A stretch of DNA of 64,000 nucleotides from Rhizobium leguminosarum (GCF_017876795.1 NZ_JAGIOR010000001.1:529501-593500); one strand, 5' to 3'; shown: positions 31,485 to 40,084, numbered from the stretch's first letter. Numbers and translations are program-made. Notes: generated by a model not told the origin, from the sequence alone.

Positions 31485-31700
31485 GGATCGCCTCCCGCAA
31501 TGGACTGATTTTCTGCAGGCTAACAGAAGATTCTTCGAAAAATCTCTAAAATGGAGACCAGAAGGATTGTTTTGATGCTTTTTTGGCCCTCAAAATGGGA
31601 AATGGCGAGGGATTTTTCCGCTTTCGCGGCCAAAACGAATGGGAAAGCCTCTTTTCAGTTTTTCGTTTCGCATACATTTCCATGCTCACGTGAAGAATGG

Positions 31701-31718
31701 TTGACAGCGCGCCGTCAA
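31701..31718. promoter_or_regulatory. Inverted repeat TTGAC-N8-GTCAA upstream of pdxY
   Basis: TTGACAGCGCGCCGTCAA is an interrupted dyad 41 bp before the pdxY ATG. TTGACA could be a -35 box, but no good -10 follows at 16-18 bp, so it may instead be an operator. No regulator can be assigned. Confidence 0.3.
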
Positions 31719-31758
31719 AAAGATCATCAAACGCGATCATCATTCGGACCTCGGTATC

Positions 31759-32634
31759 ATGTCGGAAAATGCAGCGGGCGCAGTCATTGTCATCTCCAGT
31801 CATGTGGTGCGCGGCTCGGTTGGCAACCGGGCGGCGGTTTTTGCACTGGAGACGCTCGGTCATCCGGTCTGGGCGCTGCCGACCATCGTGCTTCCCTGGC
31901 ATCCCGGCCACGGCCGCTCGACGCGGCTGACGTTTGCCGAAGCGGATTTCGACGCGGCGATCGACGATCTGATCCGCGCGCCCTGGATCGGCGAAGTCAG
32001 AGCGGTGCTTTCGGGCTATTTCGGCAATGCCGCCCAGGCGCGCTCGGTCGCCCGACTGATCGCCGGGCTCAGGCTAGATAATCCGGAGCTGCTCTATGTC
32101 TGCGATCCCGTCATGGGCGATCTCGGCGGCCTCTACGTGCCGGAGGCGACCGCCGAGGCTATTCGCGACCATCTCATCCCGCTCGCCTCGCTGGCGACGC
32201 CGAACCGCTATGAACTCGCATGGCTTTCGGGGGCAGCGCTTGAAGACAACAGCGCGATCATGGAGGCAGCGCTGGCGCTCGGACCATCGCGCATGCTCGT
32301 CACCTCGGCCGTGCCGATGATGGCGGGCGGTACCGGCAATCTCTATCTTTCCGGCCGTCACGCGCTTCTTGCCGAGCACCGCGTCGTCGAAAATCCGCCG
32401 AATGGGCTCGGCGACCTGCTTGCCGCGGTTTTCCTGTCGCGCCTGCTTTCCGGCCTCGAGGACGAAAAGGCGCTACAGCTTGCTACCGCCAGCGTCTTCG
32501 AGGTGCTTGCGCGTGCCGTCAAGCGCGGAAGCAACGAATTGATGCTGGCAAGCGACGCTTCCAGCCTTTCGACGCCGATGGCTATGGTGCAGATGCGCCG
32601 GCTCGTGCACCCGGCGCAGCGGCGGAAAAAATGA
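31759..32634 (+). CDS. pdxY: Pyridoxal kinase PdxY
   Basis: Phosphorylates pyridoxal to PLP in the salvage pathway. The product is 291 aa of the ribokinase-like fold. N-terminal SSHVVRGSVGNRAAVFALETLG (read in parts) is the family signature, with VCDPVMGDLGGLYVP and TPNRYELAWLSG in the middle. The anion-hole/catalytic motif is NPPNGLGDLLAAVFL (GLGD). The ribosome binding site is weak. Divergent from the glutamate dehydrogenase gene; carbonic anhydrase follows after 71 bp. Confidence 0.9.
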   Translation: MSENAAGAVIVISSHVVRGSVGNRAAVFALETLGHPVWALPTIVLPWHPGHGRSTRLTFAEADFDAAIDDLIRAPWIGEVRAVLSGYFGNAAQARSVARLIAGLRLDNPELLYVCDPVMGDLGGLYVPEATAEAIRDHLIPLASLATPNRYELAWLSGAALEDNSAIMEAALALGPSRMLVTSAVPMMAGGTGNLYLSGRHALLAEHRVVENPPNGLGDLLAAVFLSRLLSGLEDEKALQLATASVFEVLARAVKRGSNELMLASDASSLSTPMAMVQMRRLVHPAQRRKK

Positions 32635-32705
32635 CGCATCCGCCAATGCGCTCATTTTGCAGTGCAGCAGTTGATCTTGTCTTCCGCGCGCGCTAATCCA
32701 GAACC

Positions 32706-33347
32706 ATGCAGCGTTTTCCAAATCCTCTTCTGGACGGCTATCGCAACTTTATGAGCGGTCGTTACACCGACGCCCGCGACAGGTATCGGCAGCTTGCCGA
32801 AAACGGTCAAAGTCCCCATACGTTGGTCATTGCCTGTTCGGATTCACGTGCGGCACCGGAGCTGATCTTCGATGCCGGCCCGGGTGAGCTCTTCGTCATT
32901 CGCAATGTTGCCAACATGGTGCCGCCTTACGAGCCGGACGGTCATTTCCATTCGACGTCGGCCGCGCTCGAATTTGCCGTGCAGGCGCTGAAGGTCTCGG
33001 ATATCGTCGTGATGGGCCATGGCCGCTGCGGCGGCATCCGCGCAGCGCTTGATCCGAATGCTGAGCCGCTGTCGCCGGGCGATTTCATCGGCCGCTGGAT
33101 GTCGCTGGTCAAGCCCGCCGCCGCGCAGATCCAGAGCAACGATGTGATGACGGCTGCCGAGCGGCAGACGGCGCTGGAGCGTGTCTCGATCCGCAATTCG
33201 ATTGACAATCTCAGAAGCTTTCCCGACATCAAGGCGCTCGAGGAAGAAGGAAAAATGCATCTCCATGGCGCATGGTTCGATATTTCGACCGGCGAACTCT
33301 GGGTGATGGATGCTGAGACACGTGACTTCATTCGTCCCGAAATCTAG
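32706..33347 (+). CDS. Beta-class carbonic anhydrase
   Basis: Zinc enzyme interconverting CO2 and bicarbonate. The product is 213 aa. The zinc ligands and catalytic dyad are visible: Cys44-Ser-Asp46-x-Arg48 in ACSDSRAAPE, and His plus Cys in MGHGRCGGIRAAL (about residues 102-107). FVIRNVANMVPPY is also typical. No signal peptide, so cytoplasmic. The gene stands between pdxY and the GGDEF gene; the 96 bp that follow show no terminator I can name. Confidence 0.95.
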   Translation: MQRFPNPLLDGYRNFMSGRYTDARDRYRQLAENGQSPHTLVIACSDSRAAPELIFDAGPGELFVIRNVANMVPPYEPDGHFHSTSAALEFAVQALKVSDIVVMGHGRCGGIRAALDPNAEPLSPGDFIGRWMSLVKPAAAQIQSNDVMTAAERQTALERVSIRNSIDNLRSFPDIKALEEEGKMHLHGAWFDISTGELWVMDAETRDFIRPEI

Positions 33348-33443
33348 GGATCTGCCGCTTTATCAGTTTATTAAGAATTGCTGCTAAGATTGCCGTCAAT
33401 TGGTCGCGCACGACCGACGTTTTGATCACCGTGGCGATTGGCG

Positions 33444-35063
33444 ATGAAGTTCGAAACCATCAAAAGGGTCATCCTGGCCGCCATCATGCTGCCCTTCGTC
33501 TTCATGCTCATGGAAGGCGTCGTCGTCATAAGATCTTCGCTCAGACAATACAGGGATCTCGAAAGGGATCGGCAGTTCGCCGACGTGCTTGCCCGCGGCG
33601 GGTCGATCGCCGCGACGGAGATCCTGAGTGAAATTGGCGCCACCCGTCTCTATCTCGCACATCCCAACAGCAGGACTGCCGCCGACATGCAGCGAAGCCG
33701 GGTGACGCTCGATCGCGAGCGCTTGGCCTTCTATGCCAGCCTGCCCTCCCGCGACGCGCTCGACCAAGGGCTGGCCGGCGAATTATCGATTCTCAGCCTT
33801 GCCTATAGCCGCATCGCCGCCGCCCGCAACGCCGTCGACCTGGGCCTTTATGCCGGTAGCGATCCCGGTTCTATCTACTGGTCTGCAGCTCTCAAGCAGC
33901 TTGCCGTCGTCGATGCGCTTTCGCCACTGATCAGCGATCCGGTGCTGCTTGAGAAATCCAACCAGCTGATGGGCATCCTGCTGACCTATTACGGCGAAAG
34001 GCTGATGACCGGCGTCGGCACCCGCTACCTCGATCACGGTGTTTCCGCGAGGTTTCCGGTGGAGCTGTTCGTACAGGGCAAGGTCATGCTCGGTGAGGGC
34101 ATGGACCACATGGTCTTTCATTCCACGGCGCCGATCGTGCGCGACATCATCGCCTATCTCGGCCGCAGCGACCAGGTGAAGGCGAATGCGATCACCGATG
34201 CCATCCTTGCCGGATCGCAGCCGACGCGCGAAGTGCGCGACGTCTGGGCCACTGCGCAGAGCGAACGCATGATCTTCCTGCAGCAGAAGATGGTCGAAGC
34301 CGCAAAAGATATTCACGAGACCGGCGAAAACTTGTCGACGCGCGCGCATTTACATCTGACGCTGATCCTGGGGCTGTGTGCTGGCCTATTGATTCTCGCC
34401 ACATTGGTGATGACGCTGGCGGCAAGGGGCCTGCGCCTGATCGACCGGCTGACGCGGCATCGCGAGACACTGGTCGGCGAGTTGCGCAACGCCGCCCAGA
34501 CCGATCTTCTGACCGGCCTGTACAACAGGCGAGGCTTCGAGGTTGCCGCATCGGCGCTTCTGACACAGGCCGAGCACGGATCGCGCTGGATCTCCGTCGT
34601 GCTCTTCGACCTCGATCATTTCAAGAAGATCAACGATGTCAACGGCCATGATGCCGGCGATGCCGTGCTCCGGCAGGTCGCCGGAGTCGCGCGTCAAAAT
34701 TTTCGCTCCTTCGATCTGCTGGTGCGCCATGGCGGCGAGGAGTTCCTGGCGCTTCTGCCGGATTCGACGCCTGACGATGCCGCAATCGTTGCCGAGCGCG
34801 TGCGGCTGGCGATCGAGGCGGCGGAAATATCTTTGGAGAGCGGCGATGTTCTCAAGGTGACGGCGAGTTTCGGATGCGCCGGCCGGGCAAATGAAGCCGC
34901 CAACCGGAACTTCGAGGATCTGGTCAAACGTGCGGACCTGGCGCTCTACGCCGCCAAGGCCTCCGGCCGCAACTGCGTCGTTTCGGGCCCGATCGTGCAG
35001 GCACCGGCGCAGGAGGAACGACGCAAGAAGGCGTCGGGCGGTGGTTTTGATACCCGAACATGA
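33444..35063 (+). CDS. Membrane-anchored GGDEF protein, putative diguanylate cyclase
   Basis: Probably makes cyclic di-GMP. The product is 539 aa from ATG 33444 (MKFETIKR); a TTG six bases earlier is the alternative. A transmembrane helix near residues 8-28 and a second near 305-330 bracket a periplasmic helical domain of about 275 residues resembling nitrate/nitrite-sensing (NIT) domains. The cytoplasmic GGDEF domain has TDLLTGLYNRRGFE and the active motif HGGEEF. The inhibitory I-site RSFD lies exactly five residues before GGEEF, so product inhibition is expected. There is no EAL domain. Its 3' end forms part of a terminator stem shared with the convergent gene. Confidence 0.9.
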   Translation: MKFETIKRVILAAIMLPFVFMLMEGVVVIRSSLRQYRDLERDRQFADVLARGGSIAATEILSEIGATRLYLAHPNSRTAADMQRSRVTLDRERLAFYASLPSRDALDQGLAGELSILSLAYSRIAAARNAVDLGLYAGSDPGSIYWSAALKQLAVVDALSPLISDPVLLEKSNQLMGILLTYYGERLMTGVGTRYLDHGVSARFPVELFVQGKVMLGEGMDHMVFHSTAPIVRDIIAYLGRSDQVKANAITDAILAGSQPTREVRDVWATAQSERMIFLQQKMVEAAKDIHETGENLSTRAHLHLTLILGLCAGLLILATLVMTLAARGLRLIDRLTRHRETLVGELRNAAQTDLLTGLYNRRGFEVAASALLTQAEHGSRWISVVLFDLDHFKKINDVNGHDAGDAVLRQVAGVARQNFRSFDLLVRHGGEEFLALLPDSTPDDAAIVAERVRLAIEAAEISLESGDVLKVTASFGCAGRANEAANRNFEDLVKRADLALYAAKASGRNCVVSGPIVQAPAQEERRKKASGGGFDTRT

Positions 35064-35099
35064 AAAACGCCGCATGTCGCAGCGGCGTTTTCGGGTATC
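35049..35099. terminator. Two-tier terminator hairpin between convergent genes
   Basis: The inner stem AAAACGCCGC/GCGGCGTTTT (35064-35073 with 35082-35091) is enclosed by an outer stem GATACCCG/CGGGTATC (35049-35056 with 35092-35099). The outer left arm is within the last codons of the GGDEF gene. It should stop transcription from both sides. Confidence 0.75.
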
Positions 35100-35114
35100 G
35101 TTGTCGATGAGGGC

Positions 35115-35936
35115 CTATTTGCCGTCGATCTGCTGGCCGATATAGGCTATCGCCTGCTGGTAGACGCTGGCGGCGTTCCAGCCCTCGATGGCGACGAAAT
35201 TCGGCTCTCCGGGCTGATAGCCTGCGCCGGCGCGCCAGCCATGGCCTTTGAGGAAATTCGCAGTCGAGGCCAGGGCATCGGCGCGGGAACCGACCATGTC
35301 GACGCGGCCGTCGCCGTCGCCATCGGCGCCAAAGCGCACGACATTGCGCGGCAGAAACTGCGTCTGGCCGATTTCACCATGGGCAGCACCCTTGGCCTGC
35401 GGGCTCAGATAACCCTCGGAGACGAGCTGGAGGGCGGCATAGAGCTGGTCGGTGAAATAGTCCGAACGACGGCAGTCATAGGCAAGGGTCGAAACAGCCG
35501 ACAGCGTATGCTGGTTGCCCATATAGCTGCCAAAACCGGTCTCCATGCCCCAGATCGCGATCAGCGGGCCAGACGGAACGCCGAAACGGCGTTCGATCGA
35601 GGCAAAAAGTGCCTGGTTGGCGGCCTTCATGCTGCGGCCGCGGGAAATGACGGTGGCACCGCCGCGCTTCTGCATGAAGGCGTCGAAGGAGAGTTTGAAG
35701 CTCTTCTGGCCACGGTCGGCGGCGATCGTCGGTTTATTGTAATTGACGTTGGCGAAGGCGCGGTCGAGGACCGAGTGGCTGACGCCGTTTGCCGCCGCTT
35801 CCTGCTTGAAGTCGGCGACCCATGCACTGAAACCGCTGCTATTGTTGCCGCATTGGGCGCCCTGGGCCGCTGCCGGCAGCGCGTGGAGGACGCCGGCTGC
35901 CATAAATGCGGCCAGAAGGAATGTTGTCATGCGCAT
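35115..35936 (-). CDS. Lytic murein transglycosylase, MltB family
   Basis: Cleaves peptidoglycan glycan strands in the periplasm. The product is 273 aa from the ATG at 35936, with GCGGGG seven bases upstream. A Sec signal peptide is clear (TTFLLAAFMAAGVLHALPAAAQG). The catalytic glutamate is in AIWGMETGFGSYMG. Other family blocks are AYDCRRSDYF, AHGEIGQTQFLP and GDGDGRVDMVGSRADALAS. There is no C-terminal peptidoglycan-binding domain, so this is the short form. The exported N-terminal region contains a possible Cys-Cys pair. Confidence 0.9.
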   Translation of the reverse strand: MRMTTFLLAAFMAAGVLHALPAAAQGAQCGNNSSGFSAWVADFKQEAAANGVSHSVLDRAFANVNYNKPTIAADRGQKSFKLSFDAFMQKRGGATVISRGRSMKAANQALFASIERRFGVPSGPLIAIWGMETGFGSYMGNQHTLSAVSTLAYDCRRSDYFTDQLYAALQLVSEGYLSPQAKGAAHGEIGQTQFLPRNVVRFGADGDGDGRVDMVGSRADALASTANFLKGHGWRAGAGYQPGEPNFVAIEGWNAASVYQQAIAYIGQQIDGK

Positions 35937-36012
35937 GAGAAACCCCGCTCCGGTCTGCTGAAGCGCGCCGCGGCCGATCAGAACCATGCGACGCGCCTTA
36001 AATCTTCGTTCT

Positions 36013-36058
36013 GTTCATGCCGTTGTCCCAAAACCGCTATCGGTTTCGGGCGGCATAG
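36013..36058. repeat. RIME-type single hairpin
   Basis: CATGCCGTTGTCCCAAAACCG...CGGTTTCGGGCGGCATA is an imperfect palindrome homologous to the second half of the element at 39413 and the first hairpin at 50268. It lies upstream of the transglycosylase gene. Confidence 0.6.
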
Positions 36059-36153
36059 CTTGGCTTGACGCCAGGCAGAATGCCAGCCGAAGGCGATCTT
36101 GTCACGATCACCTTTCAGTAAGCGCTTATGGATAAGGGCGCCTACGGCTCGGC

Positions 36154-36183
36154 AAAAAGCCCTGCCTTCATCAGCAGGGCTTT
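36154..36183 (-). terminator. Terminator of asd
   Basis: On the minus strand AAAGCCCTGC pairs with GCAGGGCTTT around an 8-base loop, followed by TTTTT. It lies 26 bp after the asd stop codon. Confidence 0.85.
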
Positions 36184-36208
36184 AGCATATTATGGTTTAC
36201 AAATGGTA

Positions 36209-37243
36209 TCAGGCGGCCTGCTTGCGCGGTTTGACAAGGCCACGATTGACGAGCAGCTCAGCGATCTGGATTGCGTTCAATGCCGCACCCTTGCGCAGAT
36301 TGTCGGAGACCACCCAGATGTTGAGGCCGTTTTCGACTGTCGCATCTTCGCGGATGCGCGAGATGTAGGTCGCGTCCTCGCCGGCGGATTCATAAGGCGT
36401 GATGTAGCCGCCGTCCTCGCGCTTGTCGATGACGAGGCAGCCCGGCGCGTCGCGCAGGATGTCACGGGCCTGGTCGGCGGTGATCTCGTTTTCGAACTCG
36501 ATATTGACCGATTCCGAATGGCCGATGAAAACCGGCACGCGCACCGCCGTGCAGGTCACCTTGATCTTCGGGTCGAGCATCTTCTTCGTCTCGGCCAGTA
36601 CCTTCCACTCTTCCTTGGTGTAGCCGTCTTCCATGAAGCTATCGATGTGCGGAATGACGTTGAAGGCGATACGCTTGGTGAACTTCTTATTTTCGATCGG
36701 ATCGGCGACAAAAACGGCGCGTGTCTGATTGAAGAGCTCGTCCATGCCGTCCTTGCCGGCGCCGGAGACCGACTGGTAGGTCGAGATGACGACACGCTTG
36801 ATCTTGGCGAAGTCATGCAGTGGCTTCAGCGCCACCACCAGCTGGGCGGTCGAGCAATTCGGATTGGCGATGATGTTGCGCTTGGTGAACAGGCTGATGG
36901 CATCCGGGTTCACTTCCGGCACGATCAGCGGCACGTCGGCGTCGTAACGCCAGGCCGAGGAATTGTCGATGACAACGCAGCCCTGCTGGCCGATCTTCGG
37001 CGAGAACTTCTTGGAGACCTCGCCGCCGGCCGACATCAGGCAGATGTCGGTATCGGAGAAATCGTAATTCTCCATATTGGAAACCTTCAGCGTCCGGTCA
37101 CCGTAGGAAACTTCGGTACCCTGCGAACGCGAGGAGGCAAGCGCCACGACCTCATCGGCGGGGAAGCCCCGCTCGGAGAGGATGTTGAGAATCTCCCGGC
37201 CGACGTTTCCGGTCGCTCCCGCAACTGCTACTTTGAAACCCAT
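36209..37243 (-). CDS. asd: Aspartate-semialdehyde dehydrogenase
   Basis: Reduces aspartyl phosphate to the semialdehyde that feeds lysine, diaminopimelate, threonine and methionine synthesis. The product is 344 aa. NADP-binding GATGNVGREIL is at residues 9-19, and the catalytic cysteine is in NPNCSTAQLV near residue 132. GAGKDGMDEL, the substrate-binding SVNIEFENE and the C-terminal DNLRKGAALNAIQIAE are typical. A purine-rich GAGAGCTTGAGAA precedes the ATG. A strong terminator follows. Confidence 0.96.
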   Translation of the reverse strand: MGFKVAVAGATGNVGREILNILSERGFPADEVVALASSRSQGTEVSYGDRTLKVSNMENYDFSDTDICLMSAGGEVSKKFSPKIGQQGCVVIDNSSAWRYDADVPLIVPEVNPDAISLFTKRNIIANPNCSTAQLVVALKPLHDFAKIKRVVISTYQSVSGAGKDGMDELFNQTRAVFVADPIENKKFTKRIAFNVIPHIDSFMEDGYTKEEWKVLAETKKMLDPKIKVTCTAVRVPVFIGHSESVNIEFENEITADQARDILRDAPGCLVIDKREDGGYITPYESAGEDATYISRIREDATVENGLNIWVVSDNLRKGAALNAIQIAELLVNRGLVKPRKQAA

Positions 37244-37354
37244 TTCTCAAGCTCTCTTTCTCTTCTCTCCTCTTTTCCGGTGAGGGGAAAGGCGCGACGG
37301 ATCGCGTCTTCCTGTCCCCAGCCGAGCCGGGGAGAGAGCGGCAGGCCAGAGACG

Positions 37355-37474
37355 TCAGACGGTTTTCGTCGTCGTTTTGGCCTTGGTTTTGGCAGAAACC
37401 GGAACGGCAATGTCCACCCCGGCAACCTGTGCCCGGTCATTGCGGTCGGCAATGGCGTGTTCGTCGTGAACCAT
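37355..37474 (-). CDS. Possible 39-aa protein upstream of asd
   Basis: An ATG at 37474 preceded by AAAGGAATCTCC (good ribosome binding site spacing) opens a 39-codon frame beginning MVHDEHAIADRNDRAQ and ending in a Lys/Thr-rich tail (SAKTKAKTTTKTV). I do not recognise it. There is no hydrophobic segment. It lies 111 bp upstream of asd on the same strand and divergent from phoA. The remaining bases of 37244-37653 hold a GC-rich palindrome (near 37290) and the Pho box. It may be spurious. Confidence 0.35.
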   Translation of the reverse strand: MVHDEHAIADRNDRAQVAGVDIAVPVSAKTKAKTTTKTV

Positions 37475-37578
37475 GGAGATTCCTTTTCCGTTGTTGCTCT
37501 TAGAAGGTTTTCCACAGGAGTCAAGGTTTTTGCGCTCAGAGCCGGCGGCGAAAACGGCGGCCACAATGGTGCGACGTT

Positions 37579-37596
37579 TTGTCATGCCGCTGTCAT
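37579..37596 (+). promoter_or_regulatory. Pho box (PhoB operator) of the alkaline phosphatase gene
   Basis: TTGTCAT-GCCG-CTGTCAT: two direct 7-bp repeats with 4-bp spacing, 13 of 14 defined positions matching the Sinorhizobium consensus CTGTCATNNNNCTGTCAT. It is 58 bp before the phoA ATG, a fitting position for PhoB activation under phosphate limitation. Confidence 0.85.
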
Positions 37597-37653
37597 CCTC
37601 GAGAGATATCCCGGCCCGGTTGTTACTGTCTGCAACGAAAACGGGGGTTTTCC

Positions 37654-39408
37654 ATGCGTACGTTTCTTGCCGCCTTTGCGGCCACCACCATCCTTGCGGG
37701 CGCCGCTCAGGCGACGACGGTCTATCCGCTCGATCGCGCGACGATTCTTGCCGGTTCGCCATTCGATTTCAAGGTCGAACTCAACAAGCAGGTCAAGCCC
37801 GAAGACGTGAAGATCATGGTCAACGGCCAGGACTACAGAACCGTACTCGGGGGCGAGGCACAGTTCGTCGAGCTGGAAAAGGGCAAGGATGACAAGGCTC
37901 TCGGCTCCGCTCTCCTGCTGCGCGGCCTGAAGATTTCCGCGCCAGGCGCCTACAAGGTCGAGGTCGCTGCCGGCGACGAAACGAAATCCGTCACATGGAA
38001 CGTTTACGAAACCGCTGGTCAGCCGAAGGCCAAGAACATCATCTTCCTGCTCGGCGACGGTCTTTCCGTCGCGCATCGCACCGCCGCCCGCATCATGTCC
38101 AAGGGCATGACCGAAGGTAAGGCGAATGGCCGTCTGAACATGGACGATCTCGATCATTTGGCCTTTATCGGTACCTCGGCGACGAATGCCGTTGCCACTG
38201 ACTCCGCCAACACCATGTCGGCCTTGATGACGGGTCACAAGACGGCCGTCAACGCGCTCGGCGTCTATGCGGACCGTACGCCGGCCTCGCTGGATGACCC
38301 GCGTGTCGAAACCTTTGGGGAAGCCGTCCGCCGCACGACGAAAAAGTCGATCGGCATCGTCGCGACGGCTGAAGTGGAGGACGCGACGCCAGCTGCCGTG
38401 GTTTCCCATACCCGCAGCCGCAATGACAAAGCCGACATTGTCGGCATGCTGCTGGACGTCAAGCCGGAAGTCCTGCTCGGTGGCGGTTCGGCCTATTTCC
38501 TCGGCAAGGAGGTCGCCGGTTCCAAGCGCAAGGACAACCAGGACTACATCAAGCTGTTCCAGGATGCCGGCTACAAGCTTGTGACCGACAAGAACGAGCT
38601 CGCCGCCAATGCATCGGCTGAAGGCAATCTCCTCGGTCTCTTCCACACCGGCAATATGGACGTGACGCTCGACCGCGAGTTCCTGAAGAAGGGCACCGTC
38701 GACAAGTTCCCGAACCAACCGGGTCTCGTCGCCATGACCAAGATTGCGCTCGACCGCCTCTCCAAGAATCCTGATGGTTTCTTCCTGATGGTCGAGGGTT
38801 CCTCGATCGACAAGATGTCGCATCCGCTCGATTGGGATCGCGCCGTCGTCGAAACCATCGAATTCGACCAGGCGATCGGCGTTGCCCGCGAATTCCAGAA
38901 GGCCCATCCTGATACGCTCATCGTCGTCACCGGCGACCATACGCATGGTGTCTCGATCATCGGCACCGTCGATGACGAGAAGCCCGGCACGGAAATGCGC
39001 GAAAAGGTCGGCACCTATGCCGAGGCCGGCTTCCCGAACTACAAGGACGAAAACGGCGACGGTTACCCCGACAAGATCGACGTCAGCCGCCGCCTGTTCC
39101 TGAGCGCCAATAACGGCCCTGACCACTACGAGACCTTCCGTCCGAAGCTCGACGGTCCGTTCGTTCCGGCTGTCCAGAACGAAAAGAAGGAATACGTCGC
39201 CAACGAGCAGTACAAGGATGTTCCCGGTGCGGTCTTCGTTCAGGGCAATCTTCCGAAGAGCAGCGAAAGCGGCGTTCATGCGGTCGACGACGTCGTCCTG
39301 CAGTCGGCCGGCCCGGGCTCGGAAGAGTTCCATGGCTACCTCGAACAGAGCGACGTCTATCGCGTGCTCGCCGACACCTTCGCTCTCGGCGCCAAGCAGA
39401 CGAACTGA
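37654..39408 (+). CDS. phoA: Alkaline phosphatase, PhoA family
   Basis: Periplasmic phosphomonoesterase. The product is 584 aa from ATG 37654; a TTG-started extension to 37579 would translate the Pho box and is rejected. A signal peptide (MRTFLAAFAATTILAGAAQA) comes first. An extra N-terminal domain of about 100 residues follows before the catalytic core, which starts IIFLLGDGLSVAHRTAA. The nucleophile serine is in TDSANTMSALMTG near residue 187. Metal ligands are in MVEGSSIDKMSH and VTGDHTHG, two zinc-site blocks. Expected to be induced by phosphate starvation through the upstream Pho box. Confidence 0.92.
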   Translation: MRTFLAAFAATTILAGAAQATTVYPLDRATILAGSPFDFKVELNKQVKPEDVKIMVNGQDYRTVLGGEAQFVELEKGKDDKALGSALLLRGLKISAPGAYKVEVAAGDETKSVTWNVYETAGQPKAKNIIFLLGDGLSVAHRTAARIMSKGMTEGKANGRLNMDDLDHLAFIGTSATNAVATDSANTMSALMTGHKTAVNALGVYADRTPASLDDPRVETFGEAVRRTTKKSIGIVATAEVEDATPAAVVSHTRSRNDKADIVGMLLDVKPEVLLGGGSAYFLGKEVAGSKRKDNQDYIKLFQDAGYKLVTDKNELAANASAEGNLLGLFHTGNMDVTLDREFLKKGTVDKFPNQPGLVAMTKIALDRLSKNPDGFFLMVEGSSIDKMSHPLDWDRAVVETIEFDQAIGVAREFQKAHPDTLIVVTGDHTHGVSIIGTVDDEKPGTEMREKVGTYAEAGFPNYKDENGDGYPDKIDVSRRLFLSANNGPDHYETFRPKLDGPFVPAVQNEKKEYVANEQYKDVPGAVFVQGNLPKSSESGVHAVDDVVLQSAGPGSEEFHGYLEQSDVYRVLADTFALGAKQTN

Positions 39409-39412
39409 TCTC

Positions 39413-39525
39413 TAGATGCGGATGATTTAGGCCGGATCGGCCTAAAATCTGAATCCGCATCTAAATCAAAGAAATAGAGCATGATGTCGTCCGAAAACCG
39501 CTCACACTTTTCGGCATCATGCTCT
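39413..39525. repeat. Complete two-palindrome RIME-type element
   Basis: Palindrome 1 has 11-bp perfect arms TAGATGCGGAT/ATCCGCATCTA around an inner stem TTAGGCCG/CGGCCTAA. Palindrome 2 has 11-bp perfect arms AGAGCATGATG/CATCATGCTCT around CCGAAAA/TTTTCGG. They are separated by 12 bp. It starts 4 bp after the phoA stop codon. Confidence 0.8.
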
Positions 39526-39577
39526 GGCCGATCCGGCAAGGCTGCCTGCCGGCCTTGCCTCTTTCGTCAATCAGTGT

Positions 39578-39602
39578 CCCGGCCGCTCAACGGCCGGGAT
39601 TT
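39578..39602 (+). terminator. Hairpin before the ABC cassette
   Basis: CCCGGCCG/CGGCCGGG with a 5-base loop, then ATTT. It may end phoA transcripts, or attenuate or shield the downstream mRNA, since the ribosome binding site of the next gene begins 10 bases later. Confidence 0.4.
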
Positions 39603-39619
39603 GCTTCCTGGAGGTCGCC

Positions 39620-40078
39620 ATGGACATATTCTCTTCGCTGCATCTCAGTCGCCGCCGGCTGATCGGCGCCGCCGTCGCGCTTCCGTTTACCGCTTCCGTC
39701 GTTCGTGCCGCCGATCCCTCGCTCTCCTTCGACCTCTATGGCAAGTTTGGCGTGCTCGGCCTTGAATTCTCCGACAAGGTGAAGCGCCTCGCCGGGCAGG
39801 AAATCAGCATGAAAGGCTTCATGGCGCCGCCGCTGAAGGCTGAGGCGCAGTTCTTCGTGCTCACCGAAGTGCCGATGTCGCTCTGCCCTTTCTGCTCCTC
39901 TGATGCGGACTGGCCGGATAATATCGTCGTCGTCTATCTCTTGGAGAAACAGACCTTCGTGCAGCCGCGCCAGACGATCGAAGTGCGCGGCAGGCTGGAA
40001 TACGGCTCCTGGACAGATCCGGAAACCGGCTTCGTCAGCCTGTTGCGCATCCGCCAAGCCGAATATTTTTCCGTCTGA
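39620..40078 (+). CDS. Exported protein with CPFC motif, DUF3299-like
   Basis: 152 aa with a CTGGAGG ribosome binding site. The N-terminus SRRRLIGAAVALPFTASVVRA resembles a Tat signal peptide (twin arginine) and would send the folded protein to the periplasm. The mature part contains ISMKGFMAPPL, then SLCPFCSSDADWP, a possible metal or thiol site, and ends in a beta-rich region. It looks like the DUF3299 family often found beside FtsX-type ABC transporters in metal-responsive operons; that assignment is from memory. It is 6 bp from the ATPase gene. Confidence 0.6.
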   Translation: MDIFSSLHLSRRRLIGAAVALPFTASVVRAADPSLSFDLYGKFGVLGLEFSDKVKRLAGQEISMKGFMAPPLKAEAQFFVLTEVPMSLCPFCSSDADWPDNIVVVYLLEKQTFVQPRQTIEVRGRLEYGSWTDPETGFVSLLRIRQAEYFSV

Positions 40079-40084
40079 AGCGAT

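Noticed and set aside
31682..31697. TCACGTGA core upstream of pdxY considered as parS
   Set aside because: The flanks do not match (10 of 16 positions in all); chance occurrence of an 8-bp palindrome is likely.
37579..37653. TTG-started extension of phoA
   Set aside because: It would translate the Pho box and place 25 cysteine- and arginine-rich residues before a clear signal peptide.
37582..39333. 583-codon open frame antisense to phoA
   Set aside because: Same codon-bias effect. phoA has a signal peptide, catalytic motifs and a Pho box on the opposite strand.
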